The notes under the pieces: generated by a model
What the model saw: the letters and a program-made list of their open reading frames with translations, nothing else
Told to the model about the DNA's origin: nothing
Database searches by the model: none
Translations under genes and position numbers: made by a program
NCBI GenBank assembly: GCA_002332905.1
Contig: DDAM01000052.1
Coordinates: forward strand, 1-64,000
DNA from: Firmicutes bacterium UBA2058
Lineage (GTDB): Bacteria > Bacillota > Clostridia > Tissierellales > Sedimentibacteraceae
Direction: 5' to 3'
DNA: 64,000 nucleotides
Shown: one piece after another, positions 17,341-25,778 of the stretch
How positions within the stretch are numbered: position 1 is the first letter of the stretch
Layout of the letters: every line of letters starts with the position of its first letter

Positions 17341-18399
17341 CTAAATTATTATTTTTATTATCTCTAAAATATCTTCATACATTTTTGCTAACAAATCGAA
17401 ATCGATTGTGCTTATGTATTCAGTTTCTAAGTCGTCTTGTAATTTAACTATATCTTTTAATACAGCTATTCCTTTTGTTACACTTAAGCTATATTTACTT
17501 TTAATTTCATCAAGTAATTCTTCATTCTTTTCATCAAAGTTTTCCTCTAGAAGCTCTGCGTACATGTCTATTATAATGTCATCTTCTCTAGTTGGGAAAA
17601 ATTCATGTGGTGCTGTACTATCAAATATGCATATATCAAGCTCAGGTAAAACCAACATATCAACACTATTTATATCAGAAGCGCAGTAATAAACATCAAC
17701 ATCTATTCCTTTATTTTCTGCGGTCTTAGCCAGTTTTTTTAATAAGGTTGATTTTGATGTTCCAGGTCTACCCTTAATAAAATACCTTGTTTTTTTACTA
17801 TTTATTATTTCTTCAACATAATTTGTAGCTCCATTCGCTGATATAGCTCCAAAAAACCTTTCTCTTCTTGTAGCTTTTTTATCAAAATTTATATCCTTTA
17901 AAATTTCTTCAATGGTTTTTTCAATAATTTCGTCTGCTTTTGAAAAATCAATATTTTCAATATATACAACTTCCCAATCATCATGTATACCCTTTGCTTC
18001 TTTAAAGTAGTCATATGCTTTGTTAAAGTTGTTAGTGATAGTATCCTTTATTTCACTGATTTTGTCAGTTTCAGAAACATAACAGCAATTTAAGCTTACG
18101 GTTTGAACATTAGGATAATTTTTTTCAATAACAGATTTACTAAATATTCCTATATTTGAATTTAAGTCTATAATACCATCAATTATGTTTTTGTCTAATG
18201 GGTTATGGATTACTTCTATATTATGGTTTTTGCTTATCAATTCATTAGATATTTTCTTTAATATCATTGTTGCAACTAATCTTGAACAACATTCTATTAC
18301 AATTTGTTTATTAAGTTTATCAATATTGCTGTCTAGTAAATTGCATTTGCCTTCTGAATTGTGTGAAATTACATAATAGTTAACTATTTGATTTGGCAT
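17341..18399 (-). CDS. P-loop ATPase resembling the PRK06851 family
   Basis: This 352-residue cytoplasmic protein resembles two-domain P-loop proteins of the PRK06851 group, whose function is not known. The C-terminal half has an intact Walker A (IKGRPGTSKSTLLKKL, near residue 207) and the pattern YYCASDINSVDMLVLPEL. The N-terminal half repeats the layout, but where the first P-loop should be it reads IVIECCSRLVATMILKK, with no glycines or GKS/T, so that site is probably dead. AAGGAG lies seven bases before ATG 18399, preferred over the upstream ATG at 18417. It stands alone between two non-coding regions. Family call is from memory of the pattern. Confidence 0.65.
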   Translation of the reverse strand: MPNQIVNYYVISHNSEGKCNLLDSNIDKLNKQIVIECCSRLVATMILKKISNELISKNHNIEVIHNPLDKNIIDGIIDLNSNIGIFSKSVIEKNYPNVQTVSLNCCYVSETDKISEIKDTITNNFNKAYDYFKEAKGIHDDWEVVYIENIDFSKADEIIEKTIEEILKDINFDKKATRRERFFGAISANGATNYVEEIINSKKTRYFIKGRPGTSKSTLLKKLAKTAENKGIDVDVYYCASDINSVDMLVLPELDICIFDSTAPHEFFPTREDDIIIDMYAELLEENFDEKNEELLDEIKSKYSLSVTKGIAVLKDIVKLQDDLETEYISTIDFDLLAKMYEDILEIIKIII

Positions 18400-18561
18400 A
18401 TTTATTCTCCTTCTCATATATATAATTAAATAATATATTATATGCGATAATTGAAAAAATAATATTATTTATATGATTTCTTTTTGTTGTAGTATATTGT
18501 AAAATACTGTATACTATTCTCTATAAAATATTATTAATATTTTTCCATATAAGAGGTTGAT

Positions 18562-18917
18562 ATGATGATCAGATAATTTCCTTTGATAAAAATACTTATA
18601 GTGCTAATTGTTCTAGTTTCTATATGTATTTTTTTTGTTAATATAGTATCAAGCTTAAGTAGCTATGAGTACATAACTCGCGAAAACGTTAGCAAAGCCA
18701 TAGAAGCTACAATTAGTTGAAAAAATTAAGGTATAGGGGTTAGCCTTCCATATAGAAATATATATAGATATATTAGATCTTTTTATGTTAATGAAGAGAA
18801 AATAAAAAAAAGTACTTATGATATCCAAGAAGGTAAGTAGTGCAAGGATTTTTGTTTTCAAAACCAATAACAGTAGAGAAATTGGAAGGATTGCTTTCGT
18901 ATAGCATATATAGTTAA
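18562..18917 (+). pseudogene. Decayed membrane EAL-domain (c-di-GMP phosphodiesterase) gene
   Basis: After AAGAGG, an ATG at 18562 leads to MMIR, a stop at 18574, then in the same frame a membrane helix (LIKILIVLIVLVSICIFF) and SYEYITRENVSKAIEAT. A different frame near 18730-18840 gives VSLPYRNIYRYIRSFY. A third ends QGFLFSKPITVEKLEGLL, which matches the last strand and helix of EAL domains. Together they look like the two ends of a membrane EAL protein with the middle deleted and several frame breaks. The rest of the 820-base gap to flgB is AT-rich DNA plus the flagellar promoter. Confidence 0.6.
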
Positions 18918-19086
18918 ATAAATTTTATATACCCACTGTATGTAGATAGAATAAAGTGAATTATACTTCACATTATTGAAATATACAAAATATGGAATAC
19001 GATATTTGTTGTAAATTTCAACATTTTTTAAATATTTTAAAAAAATTTTTTCATCGTAAAAAAGTGTTATATTTTTAGTAAAATGC

Positions 19087-19115
19087 TTGATAACTAATAA
19101 ATAATAATGTATAAT
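19087..19115 (+). promoter_or_regulatory. Vegetative-type promoter of the main flagellar operon
   Basis: TTGATA at 19087-19092 and a perfect TATAAT at 19110-19115 are separated by 17 bases. It is the best promoter ahead of flgB and leaves an untranslated leader of about 100 bases. No sigma-28 site was found here, consistent with an early flagellar operon that encodes FliA itself. Confidence 0.75.
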
Positions 19116-19221
19116 AATATATTATTAAGTAGAAATTTGTCATAGTTACAATTTATACATAAATAAGTATAAATTTAGATATAATTATTTTTTAAAAATA
19201 TAGTATAGCGTGGAGGTAAAA

Positions 19222-19620
19222 ATGGGTTATTTTAACAATTTAACTACTACTTTGCTAAATAAAAATTTAGATGGCTTATGGCTTAGACAACAAATAATTA
19301 TGGAAAATATTGCAAATCAGTCAACTCCAAATTATAAGAGCAAGTATGTTGATTTTGAACATGAATTAAAAGGCAAAATTGCTGCAATTAACGATAACGG
19401 AAAAGCAGTAAAGGTTTCTGAGATTAGAGAAGAGTTTGAAAACAGTAATATAGTTTTAGGGGAAAATGATAATAAAACCTTAAGACTTGATGGCAACAAT
19501 GTTGATATAGAAAAAGAGAATATAGAACTAGCAAGAGCACAATTTAATTATAGCTATTCAATTGCAGAATTAAATTCATATTTTACAAAGATGAGAATAG
19601 CAATATCCGGTACAAAATAA
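19222..19620 (+). CDS. flgB: Flagellar proximal rod protein FlgB
   Basis: FlgB forms part of the rod that joins the MS ring to the hook. The 132-residue protein has the family pattern of an N-terminal helix (LWLRQQIIMENIANQSTPNYK) and a C-terminal helix (NIELARAQFNYSYSIAEL) that pair in the assembled rod. The ATG at 19222 follows GGAGG by six bases; an upstream GTG at 19210 is less likely since it overlaps the ribosome site. It is the first gene of a flagellar operon extending to at least cheD, and flgC follows 43 bases later. Confidence 0.95.
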   Translation: MGYFNNLTTTLLNKNLDGLWLRQQIIMENIANQSTPNYKSKYVDFEHELKGKIAAINDNGKAVKVSEIREEFENSNIVLGENDNKTLRLDGNNVDIEKENIELARAQFNYSYSIAELNSYFTKMRIAISGTK

Positions 19621-19663
19621 GGTTTTAAAATTATAAGATTATAAAGGAAGGTGAATATATATT

Positions 19664-20119
19664 ATGAGTTTTTTACAGTCTTTAAATATAAGTGGTTCTG
19701 GTCTTACAGCACAAAGATTGAGAATGGATGTAATTTCTGAAAACTTAGCTAATATAGATACAACTAGAACTCAAGATGGTGGACCATACAGAAGAAAGAT
19801 GGTTGTGTTTAGTTCTACTAATCAATCTAATACGTTATTTAATAAAATGTTATATAACAACATAAATGAAATTAGTAACTCAAATAAGACAAGAGGTGTT
19901 GAGGTTTCTGAGATTATTGAAGATGAAGAACCTTTTAAGCTTGCATATAATCCTACACATCCTGATGCAAACGAAGATGGATACGTTGAGATGCCAAATG
20001 TTGATAATCTAAAAGAAACAGTTGATATGATGGAAGCTGTAAGAGCATATCAAGCAAATATAACAGCTTTAAATGCTATAAAACAAATGGCATCAAAAGC
20101 ACTAGAAATAGGAAAGTAG
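19664..20119 (+). CDS. flgC: Flagellar rod protein FlgC
   Basis: The 151-residue rod subunit has the flagellar rod/hook N-terminal motif LRMDVISENLANIDTTRTQDG and the C-terminal segment VDMMEAVRAYQANITALNA. FlgC stacks with FlgB, FlgF and FlgG in the rod and is exported by the type III apparatus, with no cleavable signal. AAGGAAGG precedes the ATG. Spacing to fliE is nine bases, so both are probably translated from one message. Length and motifs are normal. Confidence 0.96.
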   Translation: MSFLQSLNISGSGLTAQRLRMDVISENLANIDTTRTQDGGPYRRKMVVFSSTNQSNTLFNKMLYNNINEISNSNKTRGVEVSEIIEDEEPFKLAYNPTHPDANEDGYVEMPNVDNLKETVDMMEAVRAYQANITALNAIKQMASKALEIGK

Positions 20120-20128
20120 GTTTAGAGA

Positions 20129-20452
20129 ATGCTTATAACACCAATATATAAGATAAATAATATAAGTGAAATAAATAAAATAGGTCAAATAAATAATACA
20201 AGTGGTTTTAGTGAAAGCTCAGTGAGTGAACAAGTTCCCTTTAAAGACGTATTCACACAAGCTTTAAATGACTACAAAGATGCAGATAAGCAGGTAAATA
20301 ATGATATTTATATGCTTGCTACCGGTCAAAGTGATGATTTACATAATTTAATGATAAACACAAAAAAGGCTGAGATGTCTTTAGAACTTTTTGTTCAGTT
20401 AAGAAATAAAGCTGTAGATGCTTATAAAGAATTGATGAATATGGGAATTTAA
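20129..20452 (+). CDS. fliE: Flagellar MS ring-rod junction protein FliE
   Basis: This 107-residue protein joins the MS ring to the rod and is the first exported substrate. The conserved C-terminal half is clear (DVFTQALNDYKDADKQVN, then LATGQSDDLHNLMINTKKAEMSL). The N-terminal 40 residues are low complexity, as is usual. TAGAG precedes the start weakly, and the gene begins nine bases after flgC. A 105-base AT-rich gap with weak hairpins follows before fliF. Confidence 0.94.
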   Translation: MLITPIYKINNISEINKIGQINNTSGFSESSVSEQVPFKDVFTQALNDYKDADKQVNNDIYMLATGQSDDLHNLMINTKKAEMSLELFVQLRNKAVDAYKELMNMGI

Positions 20453-20469
20453 AAAAATAAATTTATTTT

Positions 20470-20492
20470 AATAATATTATTTTAATATTGTT
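20470..20492. repeat. AATATT hairpin upstream of fliF
   Basis: AATAATATT (20470-20478) pairs with AATATTGTT (20484-20492), allowing one G-U pair, and resembles the hairpins before gltS and flbD. It lies in the otherwise featureless AT-rich gap between fliE and fliF. Weak evidence on its own. Confidence 0.4.
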
Positions 20493-20569
20493 AATAATAT
20501 TGTTTTAATTATTGTTAGTAATTGTTGAAGAAATATTATTATTAAATTTAGAACTTATTGGGAGCACTT

Positions 20570-22132
20570 ATGGATGAACAACTTAAAAATGTAGGTAAAA
20601 ATGTAATTGAATTTTGGAAAAAGCTTAGTAAAAAAATAAAAATTATTATTATATCAGCAACTGCTGCAATTCTTTTGGGCGCAATAATAATAGCTCTTGT
20701 TCTTAATAAAACTAACTATGTTGTTTTATTTTCTAAACTTGAAGAGACAGAAGTAACAGAAGTTATGGCTAAGCTACAAGAAAAAAATATTGAGTATAAA
20801 TACGAAGCTAACGGAGAAATATTAGTTCCTGAAAAGAGTGAAGCTCTTTTAAGAATGCAATTAGCACAGGAAGGATATCCTCGTTCAGGACTAAACTACA
20901 GTGTTTTTTCAGATAATATTGATTTCATGACTACTGACTATGAGAAAAAAACATATATGATTTTTCAACTGCAGGAAAGAATTCAAGCATCGATAAAAAC
21001 TATTAATGGAGTTAATGATGCTATCGTAACTATTACTATACCGGAAAATAATAATTTTGCATGGGATTCTAATAAAGAAGATTCATCTGCGTCGGTAAAA
21101 ATCAATTTATTGCCAGGTTATAAGCTTGCAAATTCTCAAGTTCAAGGTATAAAACGTCTTGTGCAAACAAGTGTCACAGGTCTTAATGAAGAAAATCTCG
21201 CTATAATAGATACAGATGGAAATGACCTAATATCTAACTCTGATATGTTTCAAACTGACACATTAAAGATAAAATTAGAAATTGAAAAACAAATCCAAAA
21301 AGATATAGAAAACAATATTAAGAAAATTCTTGAAAAAGCATTTGGAAAAGATAACTTTGAAGTTTCAGCAAAATGTACTGTAAACTTAGATAAGAAAATA
21401 AGTGAAAATTTACAATATATACCTGATGGGGATTCAGATGCAGGTGTTATACAAAATAAGGATAATAACGTTGAAATTGTTGGTGATGGAGAAGTTACTG
21501 GTGGTGTTGTTGGGACTGAAACAAATTCTGAAGTTCCAATATATCCAGATGTAACAATAGAAGGTAACAATATATACTATAAAGACAATAGTTCAATTAA
21601 TTATTTAGTAAGTCAGATTAAAGAACAAGTTCAACACGAACCTGGGAATATTGAAGATTTATCAGTTGCTGTAATTATAAATAAAGACAAAATTACGGAA
21701 GAAGAAAGCAAAAATATTAAAAATTTAATTGCTAATTCAGCTGGAACTACAACTGATAAGGTTGCTTTATATAATATGAAGTTTAATGAGCCTGTTGTTG
21801 AAGTGTTTAATGATGATGGTTCCTTGAGACAATTAACTGATAAGGAAATAATGATTATTGCAATCGTAGGCGGAGCTATTCTTATAGTATTAATAATTAT
21901 TATAATAATTGTTTCTAAGATAAGAAAAGCGAAACGATTGAAGAGAGAACAAGAATTAATAGATGCAGCAAATGCTAATAAAGATGAATCTTGGGCAGAT
22001 ATAAAAGATGAAATAGAAGTTAAAGAGACTAAAGAAATTGTGCTTAAGAAACAGATATCTGAATTTGCAAGCACTAATCCTGAAATAGCTGCACAACTTA
22101 TCAGGACATGGTTAAAAGGAGAGGATGATTAA
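20570..22132 (+). CDS. fliF: Flagellar MS ring protein FliF
   Basis: FliF forms the membrane ring on which the basal body assembles. The 520-residue protein has a first membrane helix near residues 24-45, a large external region with the ring-building motifs (LFSKLEETEVTEVMAKLQE, then EKSEALLRMQLAQEGYP), and a second helix near 430-450 followed by a cytoplasmic tail that binds FliG. ATG 20570 was preferred to the TTG at 20558, with GGGAG six bases upstream. fliG follows after three bases. Length matches the family. Confidence 0.96.
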   Translation: MDEQLKNVGKNVIEFWKKLSKKIKIIIISATAAILLGAIIIALVLNKTNYVVLFSKLEETEVTEVMAKLQEKNIEYKYEANGEILVPEKSEALLRMQLAQEGYPRSGLNYSVFSDNIDFMTTDYEKKTYMIFQLQERIQASIKTINGVNDAIVTITIPENNNFAWDSNKEDSSASVKINLLPGYKLANSQVQGIKRLVQTSVTGLNEENLAIIDTDGNDLISNSDMFQTDTLKIKLEIEKQIQKDIENNIKKILEKAFGKDNFEVSAKCTVNLDKKISENLQYIPDGDSDAGVIQNKDNNVEIVGDGEVTGGVVGTETNSEVPIYPDVTIEGNNIYYKDNSSINYLVSQIKEQVQHEPGNIEDLSVAVIINKDKITEEESKNIKNLIANSAGTTTDKVALYNMKFNEPVVEVFNDDGSLRQLTDKEIMIIAIVGGAILIVLIIIIIIVSKIRKAKRLKREQELIDAANANKDESWADIKDEIEVKETKEIVLKKQISEFASTNPEIAAQLIRTWLKGEDD

Positions 22133-22135
22133 AAT

Positions 22136-23146
22136 ATGGCTACTACTAACGAACTTACAGGAAAACAAAAGGCGGCAGCGATAATTATATCCTTGGGAGC
22201 TGAAAAGGCCTCTAAAATATATAAGTATTTAAAGGAAGATGAAATAGAGCAGCTTACTTTTGAGATAGCTCAGCTTAGACCAATTCCTCCTGAAGACTTT
22301 GAAAAAATTTTAGAAGATTTTTATGCAATTTGTTTAACTCAAAAGGTAATTACAGAAGGCGGAGTGGAGTATGCTAGAGATGTTTTAGAAAAAGCTTTTG
22401 GAGCTCAGATGGCATCAAATTTACTAGAAAGAGTTACAAAATCATTAAAGACTAAAGCATTTGAATTTATTAGAAAAGCTGATTACAAGAATTTACTTTC
22501 AATTATTCAGAATGAGCATCCTCAAACCATTGCACTAGTATTATCTTATGCAAGAGCAGATCAGGCTTCAGCTATTATAGGTGAATTGCCTAAGGAAAAG
22601 AGAATTGCTGTTGTTGAACGAATTGCAAAAATGGATAGAACATCTCCTGAGATAATTAAACAGGTAGAAGCAGCTTTAGAGAAAAAATTCATGTCTGTTG
22701 TTTCTGTTGATTTTACAGAAATAGGTGGAATTAATTATATAGCAGATGTAATGAACAACATGGATAGAGGAAATGAAAAATATATCTTTGATGAATTAAG
22801 TAAGAAAGATATGAAGTTGACAGATGAAATAAGAAAGAGAATGTTTGTATTTGAAGACATTACAACTCTTAGCGGAAGAGATATTCAACGTTTTGTTAGA
22901 GAAATTGATAGTAAGGATTTGGTTCTTGCTTTGAAGGGTGCTAACAGAGATGTTGCTGATATGATATTTAACAATATGTCACAAAGAATGCAGGATACAA
23001 TTAAATCTGAATTAGAATATACACATAACGTAAGATTAAGAGACGTTGAAGAAGCACAACAAAGAATAGTTTCTGTTATAAGAAGACTAGAGGAAGAAGG
23101 AGAATTAGTAATAACAAAGGGTGGAAAGGAAGAGATAATTGTCTAA
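22136..23146 (+). CDS. fliG: Flagellar motor switch protein FliG
   Basis: The 336-residue rotor protein links FliF to the C ring and contacts MotA to generate torque. N-terminal (KQKAAAIIISLGAEKASKIY), middle (NEHPQTIALVLSY, with an EHPQ motif) and C-terminal (FEDITTLSGRDIQRFVREI) domains are present, the last with the charged residues that touch the stator. GGAGAG lies at the end of fliF. The 3' end overlaps fliH by eight bases, suggesting coupled translation. Confidence 0.97.
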   Translation: MATTNELTGKQKAAAIIISLGAEKASKIYKYLKEDEIEQLTFEIAQLRPIPPEDFEKILEDFYAICLTQKVITEGGVEYARDVLEKAFGAQMASNLLERVTKSLKTKAFEFIRKADYKNLLSIIQNEHPQTIALVLSYARADQASAIIGELPKEKRIAVVERIAKMDRTSPEIIKQVEAALEKKFMSVVSVDFTEIGGINYIADVMNNMDRGNEKYIFDELSKKDMKLTDEIRKRMFVFEDITTLSGRDIQRFVREIDSKDLVLALKGANRDVADMIFNNMSQRMQDTIKSELEYTHNVRLRDVEEAQQRIVSVIRRLEEEGELVITKGGKEEIIV

Positions 23147-23909
23147 AATAATTAAATCAAGCTATGTTATTATTCAAAATCCCAAAAATACAAATGATAG
23201 TGCTAAATTTATAAAGCCTATTGATGAATATATGGATAATACAAAATCTGTTGTGGAAGAGGCATATATTGAAAAGGAAAAAATATTAAATGAAGCGCTT
23301 GAAGAAGCTAAAGCTATTATCAATTCTGCTAATGAATACAAAAACAATATACTTTCAACTGTGACTAAAGAAATGGAAGAGCAAAAGAAAAAGGGTTTTG
23401 ATGTAGGACATAATGAAGGTTATGAAAAGGGAAAACAATTAGGCTTTAATGAAGGAAAATCATTAGCAGAAAAAGAAGTTAACAAAAAAAACGAAGGACT
23501 TGTAGCTGAACTATGTAAGCAGATATACACAGTTGAAGAAAGTAAAGATGAGATAATAAAGAATTATGAAAAAGATTTAGTTAAATTATCTATCGATATA
23601 GCTGAAAAAATAATACATACAACAATAAAAGAGAATGATGACATAATTAAAAATATCATAAATAATGCTATAAAGGATTATAGAAATGTTGAGTGGATTA
23701 AGGTTTATTTATCTAGCAATGATTATATAACAATTTCTACAGATCAAAATATTATGCAAAAGCTTTCGCAAATTTCAGAGAGGGTTATTTTAGAGGTGCT
23801 TACTAATTCAAGTGATGGAGAATTAATAATAGAAACACCAGAAAACCTTATAGATTCAGGAGTAAATACTCAATTAAGTAATTTAAAAGGTATGGTTATA
23901 GGAACATAA
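23139..23909 (+). CDS. fliH: Flagellar export ATPase regulator FliH
   Basis: The 256-residue FliH-type protein inhibits and positions the FliI ATPase. The central region has heptad-like charged sequence with the family's glycine-spaced helix (KKGFDVGHNEGYEKGKQLG), and the C-terminal part resembles the stator subunit fold. The start is a TTG overlapping the end of fliG with AAGGAAGAG ahead of it; no ATG in the right frame lies nearby. A hairpin before the fliI ribosome site follows. Confidence 0.88.
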   Translation: MSKIIKSSYVIIQNPKNTNDSAKFIKPIDEYMDNTKSVVEEAYIEKEKILNEALEEAKAIINSANEYKNNILSTVTKEMEEQKKKGFDVGHNEGYEKGKQLGFNEGKSLAEKEVNKKNEGLVAELCKQIYTVEESKDEIIKNYEKDLVKLSIDIAEKIIHTTIKENDDIIKNIINNAIKDYRNVEWIKVYLSSNDYITISTDQNIMQKLSQISERVILEVLTNSSDGELIIETPENLIDSGVNTQLSNLKGMVIGT

Positions 23910-23916
23910 TATACAA

Positions 23917-23946
23917 CTTTCGTTATACAACGAAAGCAGGGAGAGA
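23917..23946 (+). promoter_or_regulatory. C-type hairpin before fliI ribosome site
   Basis: CTTTCGTT-ATAC-AACGAAAG (23917-23936) forms a perfect 8-bp stem and is followed by CAGGGAGAG, the ribosome site for the GTG start of fliI. Position and shape match the other C hairpins; the ribosome site differs from the TAATGGAGG form. Confidence 0.55.
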
Positions 23947-23952
23947 CTTATT

Positions 23953-25266
23953 GTGAATTTTGAAGATGTAAGTAGGTTAATAAACAAATCAGATTTTTAT
24001 ACATACATGGGTAAGGTAAAAAAAATCTCTGGATTAATGATTGAGGCTACAGGTACAAAATATAAAATAGGTGAAATTTGCAAAGTAATAACAAGTGCAG
24101 ATAAGCAAATAGATACTGAAGTAGTTGGATTTAATGATGATAGAGTTATATTAATGCCTTATGAAGATATTAAAGGCATTGGACTTGGTAATGTTGTTGT
24201 TTCAACAGGGAGAAAATTACGAGTTCCAGTTGGTGATTTCTTAATAGGCAGAATAATTGATGCTAAAGGTAATCCAATTGATGGCAAAGGTGAATTTGAA
24301 AATTTTGATGATTATTGCTATGTAGACAATTCTTATATTAACCCTCTATCGAGACCTAGAATTGAAACAAGTCTTAGCTTTGGAGTAAAAGCTATAGATG
24401 GAGTTCTAACTATTGGTAAAGGTCAGAGGATGGGTATTTTTGCAGGCAGTGGAGTTGGAAAAAGTACACTTCTTGGTATGGTAGCTAAAAATGTTAAAGC
24501 TGATATAAATGTTATTGCTCTTGTTGGTGAAAGAGGAAGAGAAGTTAGAGAATTTATAGAAAAAGATTTAGGAGATGCAGGTCTTAAGAGATCAATTGTC
24601 GTAGTGGCAACCTCAGATCAACCAGCAATGTTAAGGTTAAAATGTGCTTTAGTTGCTACAACAATAGCTGAATATTTTAAAGATCAAGGTAAAGATGTAC
24701 TATTAATGATGGACTCTTTAACAAGGTTTGCAATGGCACAAAGAGAAATTGGATTAGCAACAGGTGAACCCCCAGTTTCAAGAGGGTATACTCCTTCCAT
24801 ATATGCAGAATTACCTAAACTATTAGAAAGAAGTGGTAATTTCGAACATGGCTCAATAACTGGAATATACACAGTTTTGGTAGAAGGAGATGATACTAAT
24901 GAACCTATATCAGATACTGTAAGAGGTATATTAGATGGTCACATTGTACTCACTAGAGAACTGGCAAATAGAAACCATTTTCCGGCTATAGACGTTAATG
25001 CTAGTATTTCACGTTTAATGAATGATATAGCAGATAAAAATCATAACAAGAATGCTAAAAAACTAAGAGATATATTATCAATATATTATGCAAATTATGA
25101 CCTTATATCAATAGGCGCATATAAAAGAGGCTCTAATCCAGCACTAGATGATGCTATAGATAAAGTTGGTATAGTAAATAAGTTTTTACAACAGGAAATA
25201 AATGAAAGCTTTACCTTTGAAGAAACCTTAATGATGTTAGATGAAATTGTAGGAAGCGATATATAG
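23953..25266 (+). CDS. fliI: Flagellar export ATPase FliI
   Basis: This 437-residue ATPase, related to the F1 beta subunit, energises export of flagellar proteins. Walker A is AGSGVGKSTLLGM near residue 164, Walker B region VLLMMDSLTRFAMAQREI near 250, and GEPPVSRGYTPS follows as in all FliI proteins. It starts with GTG after GGGAGAG. It is followed directly by fliJ, one base apart. The full length and motifs indicate an active enzyme. Confidence 0.97.
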   Translation: MNFEDVSRLINKSDFYTYMGKVKKISGLMIEATGTKYKIGEICKVITSADKQIDTEVVGFNDDRVILMPYEDIKGIGLGNVVVSTGRKLRVPVGDFLIGRIIDAKGNPIDGKGEFENFDDYCYVDNSYINPLSRPRIETSLSFGVKAIDGVLTIGKGQRMGIFAGSGVGKSTLLGMVAKNVKADINVIALVGERGREVREFIEKDLGDAGLKRSIVVVATSDQPAMLRLKCALVATTIAEYFKDQGKDVLLMMDSLTRFAMAQREIGLATGEPPVSRGYTPSIYAELPKLLERSGNFEHGSITGIYTVLVEGDDTNEPISDTVRGILDGHIVLTRELANRNHFPAIDVNASISRLMNDIADKNHNKNAKKLRDILSIYYANYDLISIGAYKRGSNPALDDAIDKVGIVNKFLQQEINESFTFEETLMMLDEIVGSDI

Positions 25267-25267
25267 T

Positions 25268-25729
25268 ATGAAAAAATTTAAATTTTCTTTAGAAAAAATA
25301 TTGCAGCTTAAAGAACAAGTATTAAAAAATTTAAAGAATAGTTTAGGTACACTCCAAATGCAATTAAGAGAAAAAGAAATAGAAATAGAGTCATTAAAGG
25401 TTAAATACAGAGTGTCCAATGAAATTTATAATGATAAATCTTCAAAATCTATAATGCCTTATGAAATTAAGTTTTATAAGGATTATATGAATAGTATTCT
25501 TAATAGCATTAAAAAAGCAGAAGAGGAAAAAGAGTTAATTTTAAAAAAAATAGAGGCTAAGAAACAGGAAATAATTAATTTAAATATTGAAATATCAAGT
25601 ATTGAAAAGTTAAAAGAAAAAAAACTTAGTAAATATAATTACCAAGTACAAAAAGTAGAAGAAATATTAATAGAAGAATTTATATCAAGTTCAAGCATTA
25701 ATACAAATTCCTCATTAAAGCCTAATTAG
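25268..25729 (+). CDS. fliJ: Flagellar export chaperone FliJ
   Basis: The 153-residue, nearly all-helical, lysine- and glutamate-rich protein fits FliJ, the coiled-coil stalk in the export ATPase. The N-terminus KKFKFSLEKILQLKEQ is typical of the family (F-x-L-x-x-I/V-L). The gene is one base after fliI and before fliK, the standard place. Function rests on position plus coiled-coil pattern, since FliJ is poorly conserved. Confidence 0.87.
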   Translation: MKKFKFSLEKILQLKEQVLKNLKNSLGTLQMQLREKEIEIESLKVKYRVSNEIYNDKSSKSIMPYEIKFYKDYMNSILNSIKKAEEEKELILKKIEAKKQEIINLNIEISSIEKLKEKKLSKYNYQVQKVEEILIEEFISSSSINTNSSLKPN

Positions 25730-25778
25730 TATACAAAAATAGATTTAAATATTAATTATATTGAAAGGAGGTGATTAT

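Noticed and set aside
17187..17447. A plus-strand frame across palindromic copy 3
   Set aside because: It starts within the palindrome and overlaps the 3' end of the ATPase gene on the other strand; no ribosome site or family features.
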